From assembly GCA_027475525.1 (NCBI GenBank), contig JAMWFC010000117.1, forward strand, positions 124,001-188,000: a stretch of DNA of 64,000 nucleotides, given 5' to 3'. How positions within the stretch are numbered: the first letter of the stretch is position 1; each line of letters begins with the position of its first letter. Source of the DNA: Macrolepiota albuminosa. Its lineage: Eukaryota; Basidiomycota; Agaricomycetes; Agaricales; Agaricaceae. The notes under the pieces are model-generated. The model made no database searches. It saw nothing but the letters and a program-made list of their open reading frames with translations, and was not told the origin of the DNA. A program made the translations under genes and the position numbers. Below, in pieces: positions 1-11,632 of the stretch.

Positions 1-999
1 GTGGTCTGAGAGTAATTGGAGTCTGTAGCTGCAAGTTATTAGTATAAAAATATGAGAAAAATAGCGCTGGAAGTGCTAGAGCGTGGCGCTTCTGGTGGTA
101 CTAGTGGGCCAATGTGAGGTGCGAGTATTGGTGCTATCTGTAGCCAGCCACAATGCAGGCTTATCAATGACCTGCTTTATTTGCCATCTCAGGTGCATGG
201 GAATGAGCCAATAAGCATTCATGATGTCTGATTTCCAGAGCACAAGAGGTTGTTGGAAAACGTTGCAGATTCTCAGTAAAAGGTCTCCAAGGTGTCACAT
301 GTTGTCCATAGAAAAACCACAGATGTTGTTGTATGCAATCATGGAGTTTAGGGAAAACGATCCTGCAGATTGATTTGTAACAAGTTTCAAGTTCATTGAT
401 TTTGGTTTTGGGACGGCATGAATAGGAGAGCTGTATATCCCATCATAAAGATGTATTCCAAAGTCTGGTGAGAATCTTCCTGCAGCTATTTCAATATTTC
501 TCTGAGCTCGAAGAAAGTTTGCCTCTTGCTTATCATCTGGTGGTCCTAATGACATATCACAAGTAAGAGGGTAAGTGAATGGCTTAGTGTCAGCGTAGGG
601 CCAAAAACTTTCCCTGAGGCTTTAAATAACGGAAACTGTAAAGGGTTTATTTGGATGGGAGCTGACAAGTTTTTCTAGGACATCAATTTTGATGGAGGTG
701 ATGATTTTGAACAGATTGGCATGGAGTCGCAAGGTTTGTGTGACACGAACATTGTTTGATTCGGTTTGTGATGGCAAAGGAAGTAGTTTTGCAGTAAGAG
801 ACCATTGAAGAAGGGTTGCTGGTAACCTGACAGCAGGGTCATAGTAATTGTAGTGAAGATATTTAGGTACATTTTCTTTTAGTACTTCAGTTCGTGAGTT
901 TTTGAGGACAGCTCATTTTGGGGTGGCTTCCATTACACTGCCTACAGACATGTCTCCAGAAACAAGTGTTGTTGTCAAAAGGGCACCTTGAAGGGGTGT
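1..999 (-). pseudogene. RT-like mobile gene, C-terminal part (broken, runs off window start)
   Basis: Reading the minus strand from 999 down to 1 gives a degenerate coding region. The clearest piece (555-295) contains SSPIHAVPKPKS, LVTNQSAGSFSLNSMI and an FLRAQRNIEIAAGRFSP stretch. These are hallmarks of a reverse-transcriptase-like protein common in mushroom genomes; its exact class (DIRS-like or other) I cannot assign. Stops lie between this piece and the upstream part. The 5' part of the same gene is at 15131-16485: joining the flanks across the inserted LTR element continues the reading frame (GGT then PLQGALLTTTLVSGD). The gene runs off the left edge of the window. Family recognition is from memory of similar proteins and the continuity across the insertion is seen directly. 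Confidence 0.6.
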
Positions 1000-1422
1000 T
1001 GATAGGAACCCATACAGGATCAGCGCATCAACGGCAGGCTACGGCAACACGGCACAGGCTCAGGATACCTTAGCATACGCTAACTAACCAATTTTGGCAA
1101 TATTTAACAGCCGCGCACAGCAAGAAGCAGATCTGATCAATGATAGCGCTGATGGCAGACAGAATGACAACTGACAGATGGCATCAGTCACTGACGACAG
1201 TGCTTAGCGAGAAGATTAACAATCTATCAAAAACTGACAGACAGCTTGGTGTTTGACCTTGGTGTCTGACATTGCTTAGCGCCTCGATTTGGCGCCTGAC
1301 ATCGCTAAGCCTTTTGGACAGACAGAAGGGTGATGGATTGATGGTTTAGCATCGCGATCTGCCACCTGGCGTTGCTAAGGGTCTTGAATGGACAGTAGGG
1401 ATCTGAAACCGTTGGAGCTACC

Positions 1423-1877
1423 TGTTAAAGACAGGCAAAGCACAGGGGACAAAAACTGTCACTAAAGCTGAAGTCCAAAGTCAGAAAGAGTATATTGAGC
1501 AAGTAAAGTATTACTAACCTGAAGTTCAAAGTCAGAAAGAGTGAGGACTTCAGATAATCTATCTACAGTTTATATACTACTGGAAAACTATATACATGTG
1601 ATTAAAGAATAATCACATGTGGATACATGTGATATAATATAATCACATAGAGGATACATGTGATAAAGTATAATTACATGTGGATACATGTGATAGAATA
1701 TAATCACATGTGGATACATGTGATAAAGTATAATCACATGTGGATACATGTGATAGAATATAATCACATGGGGAATACATATGATAGAATATAATCACAT
1801 GGAGAATACATATGATAGAATGAACTTGGGATAGAATGATGATCATAATGGAATGCATGCAACAGGCAATTTCAACA
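1423..1877 (+). repeat. Solo LTR (family 2, copy 1) with 30-bp palindromic minisatellite
   Basis: The sequence starts TGTTAAAGACAGG and ends GGCAATTTCAACA (TG...CA) and is flanked by a perfect 5-bp duplication CTACC (1418-1422 and 1878-1882). It interrupts the 5' LTR of element 1 at a point that is continuous in the 3' LTR (GAGCTACCCCTATAAAA). Its middle (about 1590-1810) is a tandem array of a roughly 30-bp unit built on CACATG and CATGTG half-sites, so each unit can fold on itself. It has no coding capacity; the repetitive ORF over it is only the minisatellite. Confidence 0.85.
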
Positions 1878-2258
1878 CTACCTCTATAAAATTTTCTAGT
1901 TTACCGCACTTTGGCAATGGTTAGTCACTGGCAACGGTGAACTTCTTATAGTATAAAAAGTACTTACCGACTTGTACATACCCAGCGAAGAACAGAGTTT
2001 CCTGCTCCCCTTACTCCAGTTTCCCTTATGGTCAGCAACATCGAAGTTATCGGCAGTTGCAGACTCTCGCTAATACTCGACACCCTCGCGCCTTGCAGAT
2101 ACGGCAGGCATTAACGACGCTTAGACCTCGCTAAGCTTACCGTGTTCTTTGCCGCTCCCATTGCCGTGTTCACTTACCGCTTCTTTCATAGGTGCTTTGT
2201 CTTAGCGCTTGACACTTGCCGACCTTTTTCTGACTTTACTTTATTCTCATAGACGCGT

Positions 2259-3208
2259 TGATAGGACCCTATACAGGTTAGGCGCATCAACGGCAGGCTC
2301 GGCACCGGCTCCGGAAACCTTGCCGCACTCGTTCCGAACTTAGCGCACGCGTTCTACCCATTTTAAGCCATTCCCGACGGCCGCGCACGGCAAGAAGCAG
2401 ATCCAATCAATGATAGCGCCGACGGCAGCAGGAATGACAACTGACAGATGGCATCAGTCACTGATGACAGCGCTTAGCGAGAAGTTTGATGATCTATCAA
2501 AAACTGACGGACAGCTTGGCGTTTGACCTTGGCGTCTGACACCGCTTACCGTCTCGATTTGGCGCCAAACGTCGCTTAGGTGCTCTGACAGACAGAAGGG
2601 TGATGGATTGATGGTTTAGCACCGCGATCTGCCGCCTGGTGGCGCCAAGGGTCCTCCAAGGACGGTAGGGATCGGAAACCGTTGGAGCTACCCCTATGAA
2701 ATTTTCCAGTTTACCGCACTTTGGCGATGGTTGGTCACTGGCGACGGCGAACTCTTTGTAGTATAAAAGTACTTACCGACTTGTACAATGGACCAGGAGA
2801 CGAATAGACCACAGTTTACTCCCCTTTCCTCAGTCTCCCTTACGCTCAAGAGCTCATTTACGCTACAGTCGGCAACGTCGAACTCATCGGTAGTTACAGA
2901 CGCTTGCCAACACTCGACACACTCGCGCCTTGCAACTACGGCAGGCATTATCGACGCTTAGACTTCGCTAAGCTTACCGTGCTCTTGCCGCTTACCTTTG
3001 CCGTGTTCGCTTACCGCTCTTTCCTAGGCGCTTTACCTTAGCGCTTTACACTTGCCGACCCCGTTACCGACTTTTACCCTTTTTCACAGACGCGTTCTCT
3101 GGGACCTGCCCGGGACTCCTCAAATCACTTATAGCGCGCCCAACGCACACTCTTGGTACGGTAACACTCCAGTTACATTTGTTACTGACCAAACTTTGGG
3201 CGTCATCA
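2259..3208 (+). repeat. Solo LTR of the element 1 family nested in the 5' LTR
   Basis: A 950-bp copy starts TGATAGGACCC and ends GGGCGTCATCA. It interrupts the older LTR between GACGCGT and TCTCTGGGACC. GCGT is duplicated on both sides (2255-2258 and 3209-3212), again followed by T. It is visibly richer in CpG than the host LTR, which suggests a younger insertion or less deamination. Its ending and that of the host LTR lie back to back, so GTTCTCTGGGACCTGCC appears twice (about 3093 and 3210). Confidence 0.88.
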
Positions 3209-3325
3209 GCGTTCTCTGGGACCTGCCTGGGACTCCTCACATCACTTATAGCACGCCCAACGCAAGCTTTTGGTACGGTAACACTATAGTTATATTTATT
3301 ACTGACCAAATTTTGGGCATCATCA

Positions 3326-3345
3326 AATTGGAGCCCACCGTGAAG
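3326..3345 (+). other. Primer-binding-site-like sequence of element 1
   Basis: Immediately after the 5' LTR comes AATTGGAGCCCACCGTGAAG. The TGG followed by a tRNA-like complement is typical of an LTR-retrotransposon minus-strand primer site. The same motif, with GCGAGG, follows the 5' LTR of element 2 at 38739. The primer tRNA cannot be named by eye. Confidence 0.6.
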
Positions 3346-3732
3346 GATCTCTAGGGCAGAATTCTGCCAGAAACCCATCTCCAGCATAGGCGCCGCCTGC
3401 TAAAGCAGTCGGCAGAAGGCATAGCCTCTTCCCATCCATCAACTCCACAACCACCTGGTGCCTTACCGGGTCTCTCTCTTGCACAGGAACTACAAAACGC
3501 TACTGCAGACGAATTTCCTGATTTCTTCTCACGTTCTCTCGATTTCAGCGCCGACGACTTCTTAGCGTCGCTGCTTGCCGTACCACAACCAGTTACCCCC
3601 ACTACTCCGTTAACACCGCTTTCTCAACTCGTCATTTCTCTTACTCCATCGCCAATCCCTAGAACTCCTTCTTCACATCATCCGCTAACCAAACTCGGCA
3701 CCACAGTTGCCATAGAACAACAAGTTCAGCGC

Positions 3733-5855
3733 ATGCTGCCACGCAATCACTTCTCAGCACCGAAATGGGACGAGTCCAAGCCACGGGAGCTCTCCCAGTA
3801 TTTCAAGGAATTAGAGTATTTATTCAGGGATTGTGGAATTACCGACCACACGCAAATGAAGGAATATGTGGCAAGATACGTGTCATATGACTGTTAGGTT
3901 CCGCTGAGTCGGGGGCTTTCCAGGAAAGCAATCGCCCTTACAATGCGGACTTGACCTATGGATACTCGGGTGTCTTGAACTCCGGGGCTAGGACTCCGGG
4001 GTTCAAGACATGGACAGGGGTAATCCTGGGAGAGGGAACTCGGTCCGGGAGTTTTGGGTTGTGAGTAGCTGAGGAACCGGGTGGGGGTCGAGTCGTGAAC
4101 CGGAGGTTCTAAGATGAGACCAAGTTAGCAAATTAAAGTCGTGAAGTGCGTACCAATCTTAGTGCACGCGAGTATTCAAGTGTGCCAGTCAATGCATACC
4201 AGTCAAGCAGAGGGCACGCAACAATTTGAGTAATCCAAGTTAATGCAATGTAATATCAAGACTAGCGAATACAACGGGGAACTACGCTATAAGTACTATG
4301 GGGCCAGGTCTCGGGGTTCCGGGGTGTCTGGGATGAGTTTTGGGAGTTATTGAGTAGCGGGCAGGGACTGTATACTTGGATCATGTGTGTGGGGCGCACG
4401 ATCAATTGGCGCAGAGGGAGCTGTGATGCATGATTCATGATGGCCAAAAGCGAGTCGTGTGATCCGATCATTGATTGTGGCTGGTGGCGGCTGATGGCGG
4501 TCCTTGATGCGCGTGATAGCGGGGCGTGTCCTGTGGAGTCAGAGAGAGGGTCCCGGATGGTGTTCCGGGGGTGTCTCAGGGTAGATCCGGAGGGGAGGGG
4601 TCTTGACAATGACACGGCAGAGACGTGGACAGGTTTTGCTGAGTTTGCCGCCTTTGCTTCTGCTGCCCCACCAGTTCCAGCCCAAGGCGCCTCGTATGAA
4701 GGCTGAAAGACGGCAGTAATTCAGTTGTACCCAGACGCTGAAGAGACTACCCGATACTCGGTAAACAAGTTGCAGAAACTAGTACAGGAATCATTTGACA
4801 ACGGCACCTCTTTTCTTGGTGCATTCTCTACATATTACCGCAAATTCCAAAAGATCGCTAGGTGGCTAGTGCAAAATGGCAAGCTATACATTAACGAGGA
4901 ACGTTGCTTATTCCAACAAGGCATCCCGACTTCGCTTTGGACCTGTATTGCTCGTTGCCTAGAGATAGTTCATCAGGCCTATCACCCAGACAAGCCCTAT
5001 AACGTTGCCGACGTCTTTGAAGCTGGTAAGTGGGTTCTCAAGGGAACAGACACTGGCATTGGGCTGCAACGCGCTAGGACGAGCCCACCTCTGGAGCGAA
5101 CCAACGGTATAATTTCCATCCCGCCTCCTGTTGCCGACTTTGTTAAGAAGGAGGATCTCAACGCTGCCATTACCGCTGCGGTCGCATCTGCTATGACTCA
5201 TATTGAAACTATGATTACAACCAATCTCACTAACCAACCTGCTAATGTACCCATGTCTGGCCCTTGCCACTTTTGCGGGGAGATTTGCCACACTATGACT
5301 AGAGAATGCTGCACGACGTTAGAAAATTATATTCGGCAAGGAAGAATTCGAAGGGCTATCGATGGAAAGATAGTTCTAACCACTGGCGCCACCATCCCCA
5401 ACTACCCGGACAAGAAGTCTTTCCAGGAGCGAGTAGATGAATGGCATAGGCGCAATCCAGGACAAATCGTTACTGGCACGCTTTCCGGCAACGCCAACCC
5501 CGACCCTGAGCAGGCAACTCAACAGCAAATGATTCACGAAGTCTTACACTTCAACAGTGTTGGCAACCGTCTCACTTTCTCGCAGGAAGAACAAATTGCT
5601 AAGCTAGAAAAGGAATTGGATTTGCTTAAAAACCAGGTTTTTAATGGGGTTGAAGTTAAGCAGCCTAAACAGCCTCTTAAAGGATACAAGCCAATGTCAC
5701 CCGCTAGCAAGTTACCAACTGCCACTCCTGCCACACCACCAGCTACAACTTCAGAACCGTCTTCATCTGCCGCCGCTTCATCCCTACTCAGGGATTCCCG
5801 ACCGATATCATGCTTCTGCCCAGCGAAACTTTGCCGCTCCCAAGAAGCGTCCTGA
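3733..5855 (+). pseudogene. Element 1 Gag-like protein, disrupted
   Basis: A start at 3733 opens LPRNHFSAPKWDESKPREL, closely matching the Gag-like start of element 2 (RNHFAAPKWDETQPREL). After 52 codons the frame is cut by a 717-bp solo LTR (3892-4608) plus its 5-bp duplication. The 722 added bases move the frame by two, and the reading continues exactly in that frame at 4614 and through 4725-5855. A TGA at about 4704 stands where element 2 has Trp. Near codon 190 of the second part is a CCHC-like knuckle, CHFCGEICHTMTREC, with one extra residue before the last Cys. The frame is lost again near 5800, just before the protease region. Confidence 0.8.
3892..4608 (+). repeat. Solo LTR (family 3) inside gag
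   Basis: A 717-bp insertion starts TGTTAGGTTCCGCTGAG and ends GGGTCTTGACA (TG...CA). It is flanked by a perfect 5-bp duplication ATGAC (3887-3891 and 4609-4613). The flanks rejoin into a Gag reading matching element 2 (YVSYDTAE). It is GC-rich with repeated CCGGGG/GGACTCCGGGG motifs and shows no coding capacity. The family is different from the other LTRs here. Confidence 0.85.
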
Positions 5856-8800
5856 AGGTGGCTACCGACCTACCACGCCAATATTTGATATAGAGAAATC
5901 AAACCACGTTTTCAGCTGCATCATGAAAACCGCCGTTACCTTATCAGTAGAAGAACTTTGTAGTATTGCTCCCGACGTCCGCAACCAAGTCAAGATGGCG
6001 GTCACTCCTCGATGACCCTTGGTGACAGCCGTTGCTGAGGTTGATGAACTTGACGATGCGCTTCCCGGTTTTTCTATTACCATTGACTCTCTTGACACTG
6101 AGGACTCTCCAGCTGATACCATCGCTAACACTATCTCTGTGGACCCTGTGGAGACCTATCTTAGGTCAGTAGACCATGGAGAAGACCCAGCAATCCTTAC
6201 CGTCACCCAAGAATCACACGCTATTCGCTCAGTTGCACTAACTGTAGACAATAAGCACGAGGTAGAGGTGATTGTGGATAGCGGGTTTCAAATCATTTCT
6301 ATGGCAGCTGAAGTTGCTAACAATCTGGGCTTCATTTATGACCCTACTGTGATACTAAACATGCAGAGCGCTAATGGTACGGTAGACAGATCCTTAGGCC
6401 TTGCCAAGAATGTTCCTTGCACACTTGGCGACATCACTTTTTACCTTCAAATACACATTTTGCGATCCCTGGCATACGATTTACTACTCAGCAGACCCTT
6501 CGATGTCTTGGCGCAATCAGTCGTCAAGACAGTTACCGATGACAAGATGACACTAACAATTAGCGACCCCAATTCCAGAATCCGACGAATGGTGCTGACG
6601 TTCCCTAGGAGACAACAAAAAGGTGCCCACGTTAAGCCCCCGGAGTTTACTGACCAACATGCCAATGAACCTCCCCACCGGTGTTTTCACAGACCATTAA
6701 GGAGGTGATTGGCAACAATCACGGAGATGGGGCGCTAACGCTGGAATATGACCATTATACTGGTCTTGTAAATATTATGTCTACCGCTTGTCTTGACGAA
6801 GAAGTTTTGATTCCCTTATCCGCTACCGATGCTGAGCTTTTCCAGAAAAACCCAAACATTACCGACTCCGTTCTAGTGTACTTATACCTTACCGCTTCTG
6901 AATCTTTTCAAAATATTGCGTCTACTGATACATATCTTACTACCCTTCCCAGAGCCTCGTCTCCTGCCATTCTCGGACTTGCTGCCCCTCAGGCTACAGT
7001 TCCCCTTTCCACCTCTGTATATAACCAAGCTAACACTCCTAAAAGAAAAGGGATTCAAGTCAAAAAGAAATATAAGCCAGTTGCGCTTAAAACAAAACCC
7101 GTCACTACGCACTCTCCTGAGACGTTTAGAATCGAGCGCCAGATCATAGGCGACCCTCTTGCCGACATGCCAACTTTATCGCCGAATCTGCCACCCTTTC
7201 AGCCCACAGGATGTTTTACCACAGAATGCCAGCAACAGTTCACCAAGGAGCATGACAGCGGGTTTTTGACCAAAGATGAGTTGGATGTTCTTACCGACAT
7301 TGTGGCTAAGCAAAATAAACCCTTCGCTTGGGAGGACTCGGAACGCGGCAGTCTACATACAGATTTCTTCCTGCCTGTTGTAATCCCAACCATTCCTCAC
7401 ATGCCGTGGACTGAACACAATCAACCGTTACCGCCTGGAATAGAAGCTGAGGTCTGTCAAATTATAAGGACCAAGATTAAGGCTGGCGTCTACAAGCCCT
7501 CCAATAGTTTTTACTGCTCCCATTGGTTTTGTGTCCTCAAAAAGAACGGTAATCTGTGCATAGTCCACAGCCTAGAACCGCTAAATAGGGTTACAATACA
7601 ACACTCTGGTGTACCGCCTTTTCCTGACCACGTTGCCGAGTCCTTTGCCAGGCGTATTTGTGGCGCCACTCTTGACCTCTACGTTGGCTACGACAAACGC
7701 CTGATATACCCTTCTTTCTGGGACCTCACTACTTTTCAAACTCTGTTTGGCACATTGCGCCTAGTCACTTTACTGATGGGCTGGACAAACTCAGTCCCCA
7801 TATTCCATGACGACATCATCTTCATCCTCCAACCCAAGATTCCATATAATGTTCTTAGCTTCATTGATGACATTGGCATCAAAGGCCCCAAAGACTGACG
7901 ACTCGTAGACGGCTTACCGGCAACCCATCCCAAAAACTCCAACATTTGCTTAGCGCTATGGGAGTTTTTCCTCCTGCTCAACCGGGTGCTCCAACGTATG
8001 AAATATAGCGGTGGAACCTTTAGCGGCCATAAGCTTCTCCTTTGTGCGCCAAGGTTCAAAATACTTGGTCACATCTGCACTCCTGACGGACGTGTTCCCG
8101 ACAAGTCTCGCCTAGCACTTCTGAAGTGATGGGGTCCTTGCTGCGACTTATCTGAAGTTCGCGCCTTTCTTGGTACCATTGGCGTTCTCAGGATATTCAT
8201 CAAGAACTTTGCCCATCGCGCACATGTCCTTAACTGACTCACTCGCGCCAATGAGCCCTTCGAATTTGGGCCAGACCAGGTCACTGCACAACAAGACTTA
8301 GTAAAAGCCCTACAAGACGCCAAGCCCTTAGTTCCCATCGACTATGCTTCTGCCAACCCTGTTATCTTGGTGGTGGATACCTCATACATTGCTGTAGGCT
8401 ACTTCTTGTGCCAGTGCCTTAGCGATAATCGAAAACAGCGACGCTACAACCGCTTTGGGTCTATCACGCTAAACAACTGGGAATCTCGCTACAGTCAGCC
8501 TAAGCTAGAGCTCTATGGACTTTTCAAAGCCTTCCAGTCGCTAAAGATGTATTTGATTGGCATGCAGAACCTTATTGTTGAAGTCGACGCTAGGTACATC
8601 AAAGGCATGCTGCAGAATCCCAATATTCAGCCATCCGCTAGTATGAACCGGCGGGTAGTCGCTATCCTCATGTTTCACTTTGAATTGGTCCATGTCAAGA
8701 GCTCTTTCCACGGACCAGATGGACTCTCTAGGCAACCACGGCAGCCTGGCGACCCGGCAGTGGATCCACAGGCGGATAACGATTTCGAGGACTGGATCAA

Positions 8801-9493
8801 CTGATTACATGGTTTTGTGCACCTCATACAACAGCCAATTCTCTTATTATGACGGCAACAGCCTACCAGTATTCTTTTACATCCCATTATCCCTTACCGC
8901 CCAGAGATCTTTAGCGCACCCCTCACATTCTACATGGCAAGCATCTTTGAACAAGACTTGCCTCCAGTAAAAGTCGCACAAGAATCCCATCCGCTAAAAG
9001 AAGACAGCAGAAACCTGACCTATGATGCCGTTCTCCAATCCGCTAAGGCAAAGGCAGAAGACAGTCGCTTGTTGATAGTTGAACAATGGATACAAGACCT
9101 CAAGCAACCAGCCGGCTTTACCGACAAACAATATGCGACCTTTATCCGATACGCTACCCGTTTCTTCTTTACCGACAACCATCAAGAAGGTGCTCACAAG
9201 CTGATCATCAAGCCAGAAAATTGTTTACGTGTTCTGCGTGCCATGCATGATGAGCTAGGACATAGAGGTCTGTATGCTACCTGAGCCTCTCTCTTAGAAC
9301 AATTCTGGTGGCCACACGCTAGTGCCGACATTGCCTGGTACATTAGGACTTGCCACCTCTGCCAAGTTCAACAAACGCGCCAAGTGCTTATTCCGCCAAC
9401 CGTTGCAACACCAGCTCCCCTCTTCAGCAAAATCTATGTCGATACCATACACATGCCCAAATCTGGTTGCTACAAGTACATTATTCAAAGTCG

Positions 9494-9647
9494 TTGCTCG
9501 CTAATCCACTGGCCTGAATTTTGAATGCTTCAAAGAGAAAACACGGAGGCGGTCGCTAAGTGGCTGTTTGTTGCTCGCTAATCCACTGGCCTGAATTTTG
9601 AATGCTTCAAAGAGAAAACACGGAGGCGGTCGCTAAGTGGCTGTTTG
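9494..9647. repeat. 77-bp exact tandem duplication in integrase
   Basis: Unit 9494-9570 (starting TTGCTCGCTAATCC) is repeated base for base at 9571-9647. It shifts the integrase frame by two; with one copy the reading runs straight from CSLIHWPEF to AKWLFEDIICRWG, apart from a TGA where relatives have Arg. It is one of eleven such duplications with the same period in this window. Confidence 0.97.
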
Positions 9648-9977
9648 AGGACATCATTTGCCGTTGGGGAGCGCTAAGAGAAATCGTCACAGATAATGGT
9701 GCACCAATTATCAAAGCGCTAACCTATCTCGCCAAGAAATACAATATCCATCACATTCAAGTATTGGGCTACAACAAGCGTGCCAATGGCCTGGTAGAGA
9801 GATCACACTTTGACGTTTGGCAAGCACTCTTCAAGGTGGTCAATAGCGACGAGTCTCGTTGGAGTGAGGTGACATATTCAGTATTTTAGTTGGAAAGAGT
9901 TACCATTCGTAAGTGCATGGGTTGTTCTCCCTATTACGTGGCTACTGGCACCCATCCTTTACTCCCTGCCAACATTA

Positions 9978-10417
9978 TGTTAAAGACAGGCAAAGCACAG
10001 GGGACAGAAACTGTCACTAAAGCTGAAGTCCAAAGTCAGAAAGAGTGTATTGAGCAAGTAAAGTATTACTAACCTGAAGTCCAAAGTCAGAAAGAGTGAG
10101 GACTTCAGATGATCTATCTACAGTTTATATACTACTGGAAAACTATATACATGTGAATAAAGAATAATCACATGTGGATACATGTGATAAAGTATAATCA
10201 CATGTATACTACTGGAAAACTATATACATGTGAATAAAGAATAATCACATGTGGATACATGTGATAAAGTATAATCACATGTGGATACATGTGATAGAAT
10301 ATAATCACATGTAGATACATGTGATAAAGTATAATCACATGGAGAATACATGTGATAGAATGAACTTGGGATAGAATGATGATCATAATGGAATGCATGC
10401 AACAGGCAATTTCAACA
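9978..10417 (+). repeat. Solo LTR (family 2, copy 2)
   Basis: Starts TGTTAAAGACAGG and ends GGCAATTTCAACA, flanked by a perfect 5-bp duplication CATTA (9973-9977 and 10418-10422). It interrupts the C-terminal part of the integrase; the frame resumes as IEATYLQPAPN after it. It contains the same 30-bp palindromic minisatellite as copy 1 but with fewer units. Its 440 bp include a 77-bp tandem duplication (10128-10281); without that it would be 363 bp. Confidence 0.87.
10128..10281. repeat. 77-bp exact tandem duplication in solo LTR copy 2
   Basis: TATACTACTGGAAAACTATA begins at 10128 and again at 10205, with identical sequence for 77 bases. The other two copies of this LTR have it once. Confidence 0.95.
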
Positions 10418-11087
10418 CATTATAGAAGCAACTTATCTGCAGCCAGCACCTAACAGCATCTTAGCGACTACCGATCTGATCGCCAGATGAGCTATTGATC
10501 TCCAGCGAAGGAAAGAAGATTTAGAGCGACTCCACAAGGTAGTCTTTAGCGCCCGTCGCCAAGCAGCCTTGCGATTTGAGACCAAGCATAGCGCCACTAT
10601 CAAGGATTACAACTTCCCGAGAGGAGCGCTAGTACTTATGCGCAACTCCAAAATTGAAATCTCATACAACAAGAAAATGCGCCCGCGCTATCTAGGACTC
10701 TTGGTAGTTATCTCTCATAACCGTGGAGGCGCTTACGTGCTCTGTGAATTAGATGGTTCAGTACTACATCGACCTGTTGCTGCCTTTCGCCTATTGCCGT
10801 ATCTCGCTAGGGAACAAATTAACCTGTCGCTTGAAGCACTAGATATTGACACCGCCAAACTGAGGGAACTTGAAAAAACAGAATTATTGGACAATGATGA
10901 TTTGCCGACTCAGGTTGAAGAAGGAAATGATTAGAAAAGACTATATTGATAAGCTCTCTTTTTCTATTACTTACTTTACTTATCTTTCTTGCCGACACTT
11001 ACTGTACTATATCCAACAGACAATTCCTTACATAGTCAAGCTGCAGCGCTAGCGTGTCACCAACGCTTAAGCGCCTTGCGCAACTCT

Positions 11088-11359
11088 TGTTGAAATTGCC
11101 TGTTGCATGCATTCCATTATGATTATCATTCTATCCCAAGTTCATTCTATCACATGTATCCACATGTGATTATTTTTTATTCACATGTATATAGTTTTCC
11201 AGTAGTATATAAACTGTAGATAGATCATCTGAAGTCCTCACTCTTTCTGACTTTGGACTTCAGGTTAGTAATACTTTACTTGCTCAATACACTCTTTCTG
11301 ACTTTGGACTTCAGCTTTAGTGACAGTTTCTGTCCCCTGTGCTTTGCCTGTCTTTAACA
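11088..11359 (-). repeat. Solo LTR (family 2, copy 3, reversed)
   Basis: The reverse complement of the same family: it begins TGTTGAAATTGCC and ends GTCTTTAACA on the plus strand, flanked by a perfect 5-bp duplication ACTCT (11083-11087 and 11360-11364). At 272 bp it holds about one minisatellite unit, so the length difference among the three copies lies mostly in unit number. Confidence 0.87.
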
Positions 11360-11632
11360 ACTCTTGCCAAGGGTTTTTTGCTATGATGATTTACTGAGCA
11401 TTTTCCTTTTTTCTCAAAATTTGACTAAGTCCCTCACCTACTTCTCCTCTTTCTATTGCTAAAACCTGACTTAAAATGCTTACTGCTCATCTTCCCTTTA
11501 CTTACCCTGTGCTGGTGTGCTAACTCAGACTGGACTTATCCGTCCACTCGGCAAGGAGGCGGCAAAAACATTTATAAGATAGGCGAGATCAAGAAGCTGT
11601 ACAATAAACGACCTATCTATGCTAAGGTTCGT

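Larger units (their letters stand above)
1000..3325 (+). repeat. 5' LTR of element 1, interrupted by two solo LTRs
   Basis: The LTR runs as 1000-1422, 1883-2258 and 3213-3325 once the two insertions and their duplicated target bases are removed, about 912 bp. The 3' LTR at 14201-15130 is 930 bp; the gap is mainly an 18-bp stretch missing near 2033. It starts TGATAGG and ends CATCATCA. Over the first 180 bp it differs from the 3' LTR at about 19 positions, all transitions. Confidence 0.88.
5790..10934 (+). pseudogene. Element 1 Pol: protease, RT, RNase H, integrase (multiple stops)
   Basis: In order: a retropepsin-like domain with catalytic VDSGFQIISM (about 6275) and a DLLLSRPFD flap/strand; RT with LDLYVGYD (about 7675) and a variant active site FIDDIGIKGP (about 7862, F instead of Y); RNase H starting VVDTSYIAVGYFL (about 8370); an integrase zinc motif with HDELGHRG and CHLCQ (about 9250-9365); and a core with DTIHMP, TDNGAP and ERSHFD as the D, D and E positions. 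Stops at 7896, 8127, 8235, 8802, 9282, 9522 and 9887 are TGA or TAG. From 6681 the frame is one and the same to 10934 once the 77-bp duplication (9494) and the solo LTR (9978, 445 bp with its duplication) are subtracted. Upstream there are two further frame changes near 5800 and 6690. Confidence 0.87.

Noticed and set aside
1600..1860. 30-bp regular repeats that look like a CRISPR array
   Set aside because: The units are continuous without unique spacers, lie in a solo LTR, and the genome is eukaryotic.
4437..4706. ORF of 89 codons over the gag region
   Set aside because: Mostly in the solo LTR of family 3; only its end is Gag.
5640..5860. Programmed frameshift between Gag and protease of element 1
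   Set aside because: Element 1 has other frame breaks and many stops, and I see no clear slippery site; decay is the simpler reading.
1643..10402. Small ORFs reading HVSTCDY-type repeats
   Set aside because: They are translations of the 30-bp minisatellite; period divisible by 3 keeps any frame open.
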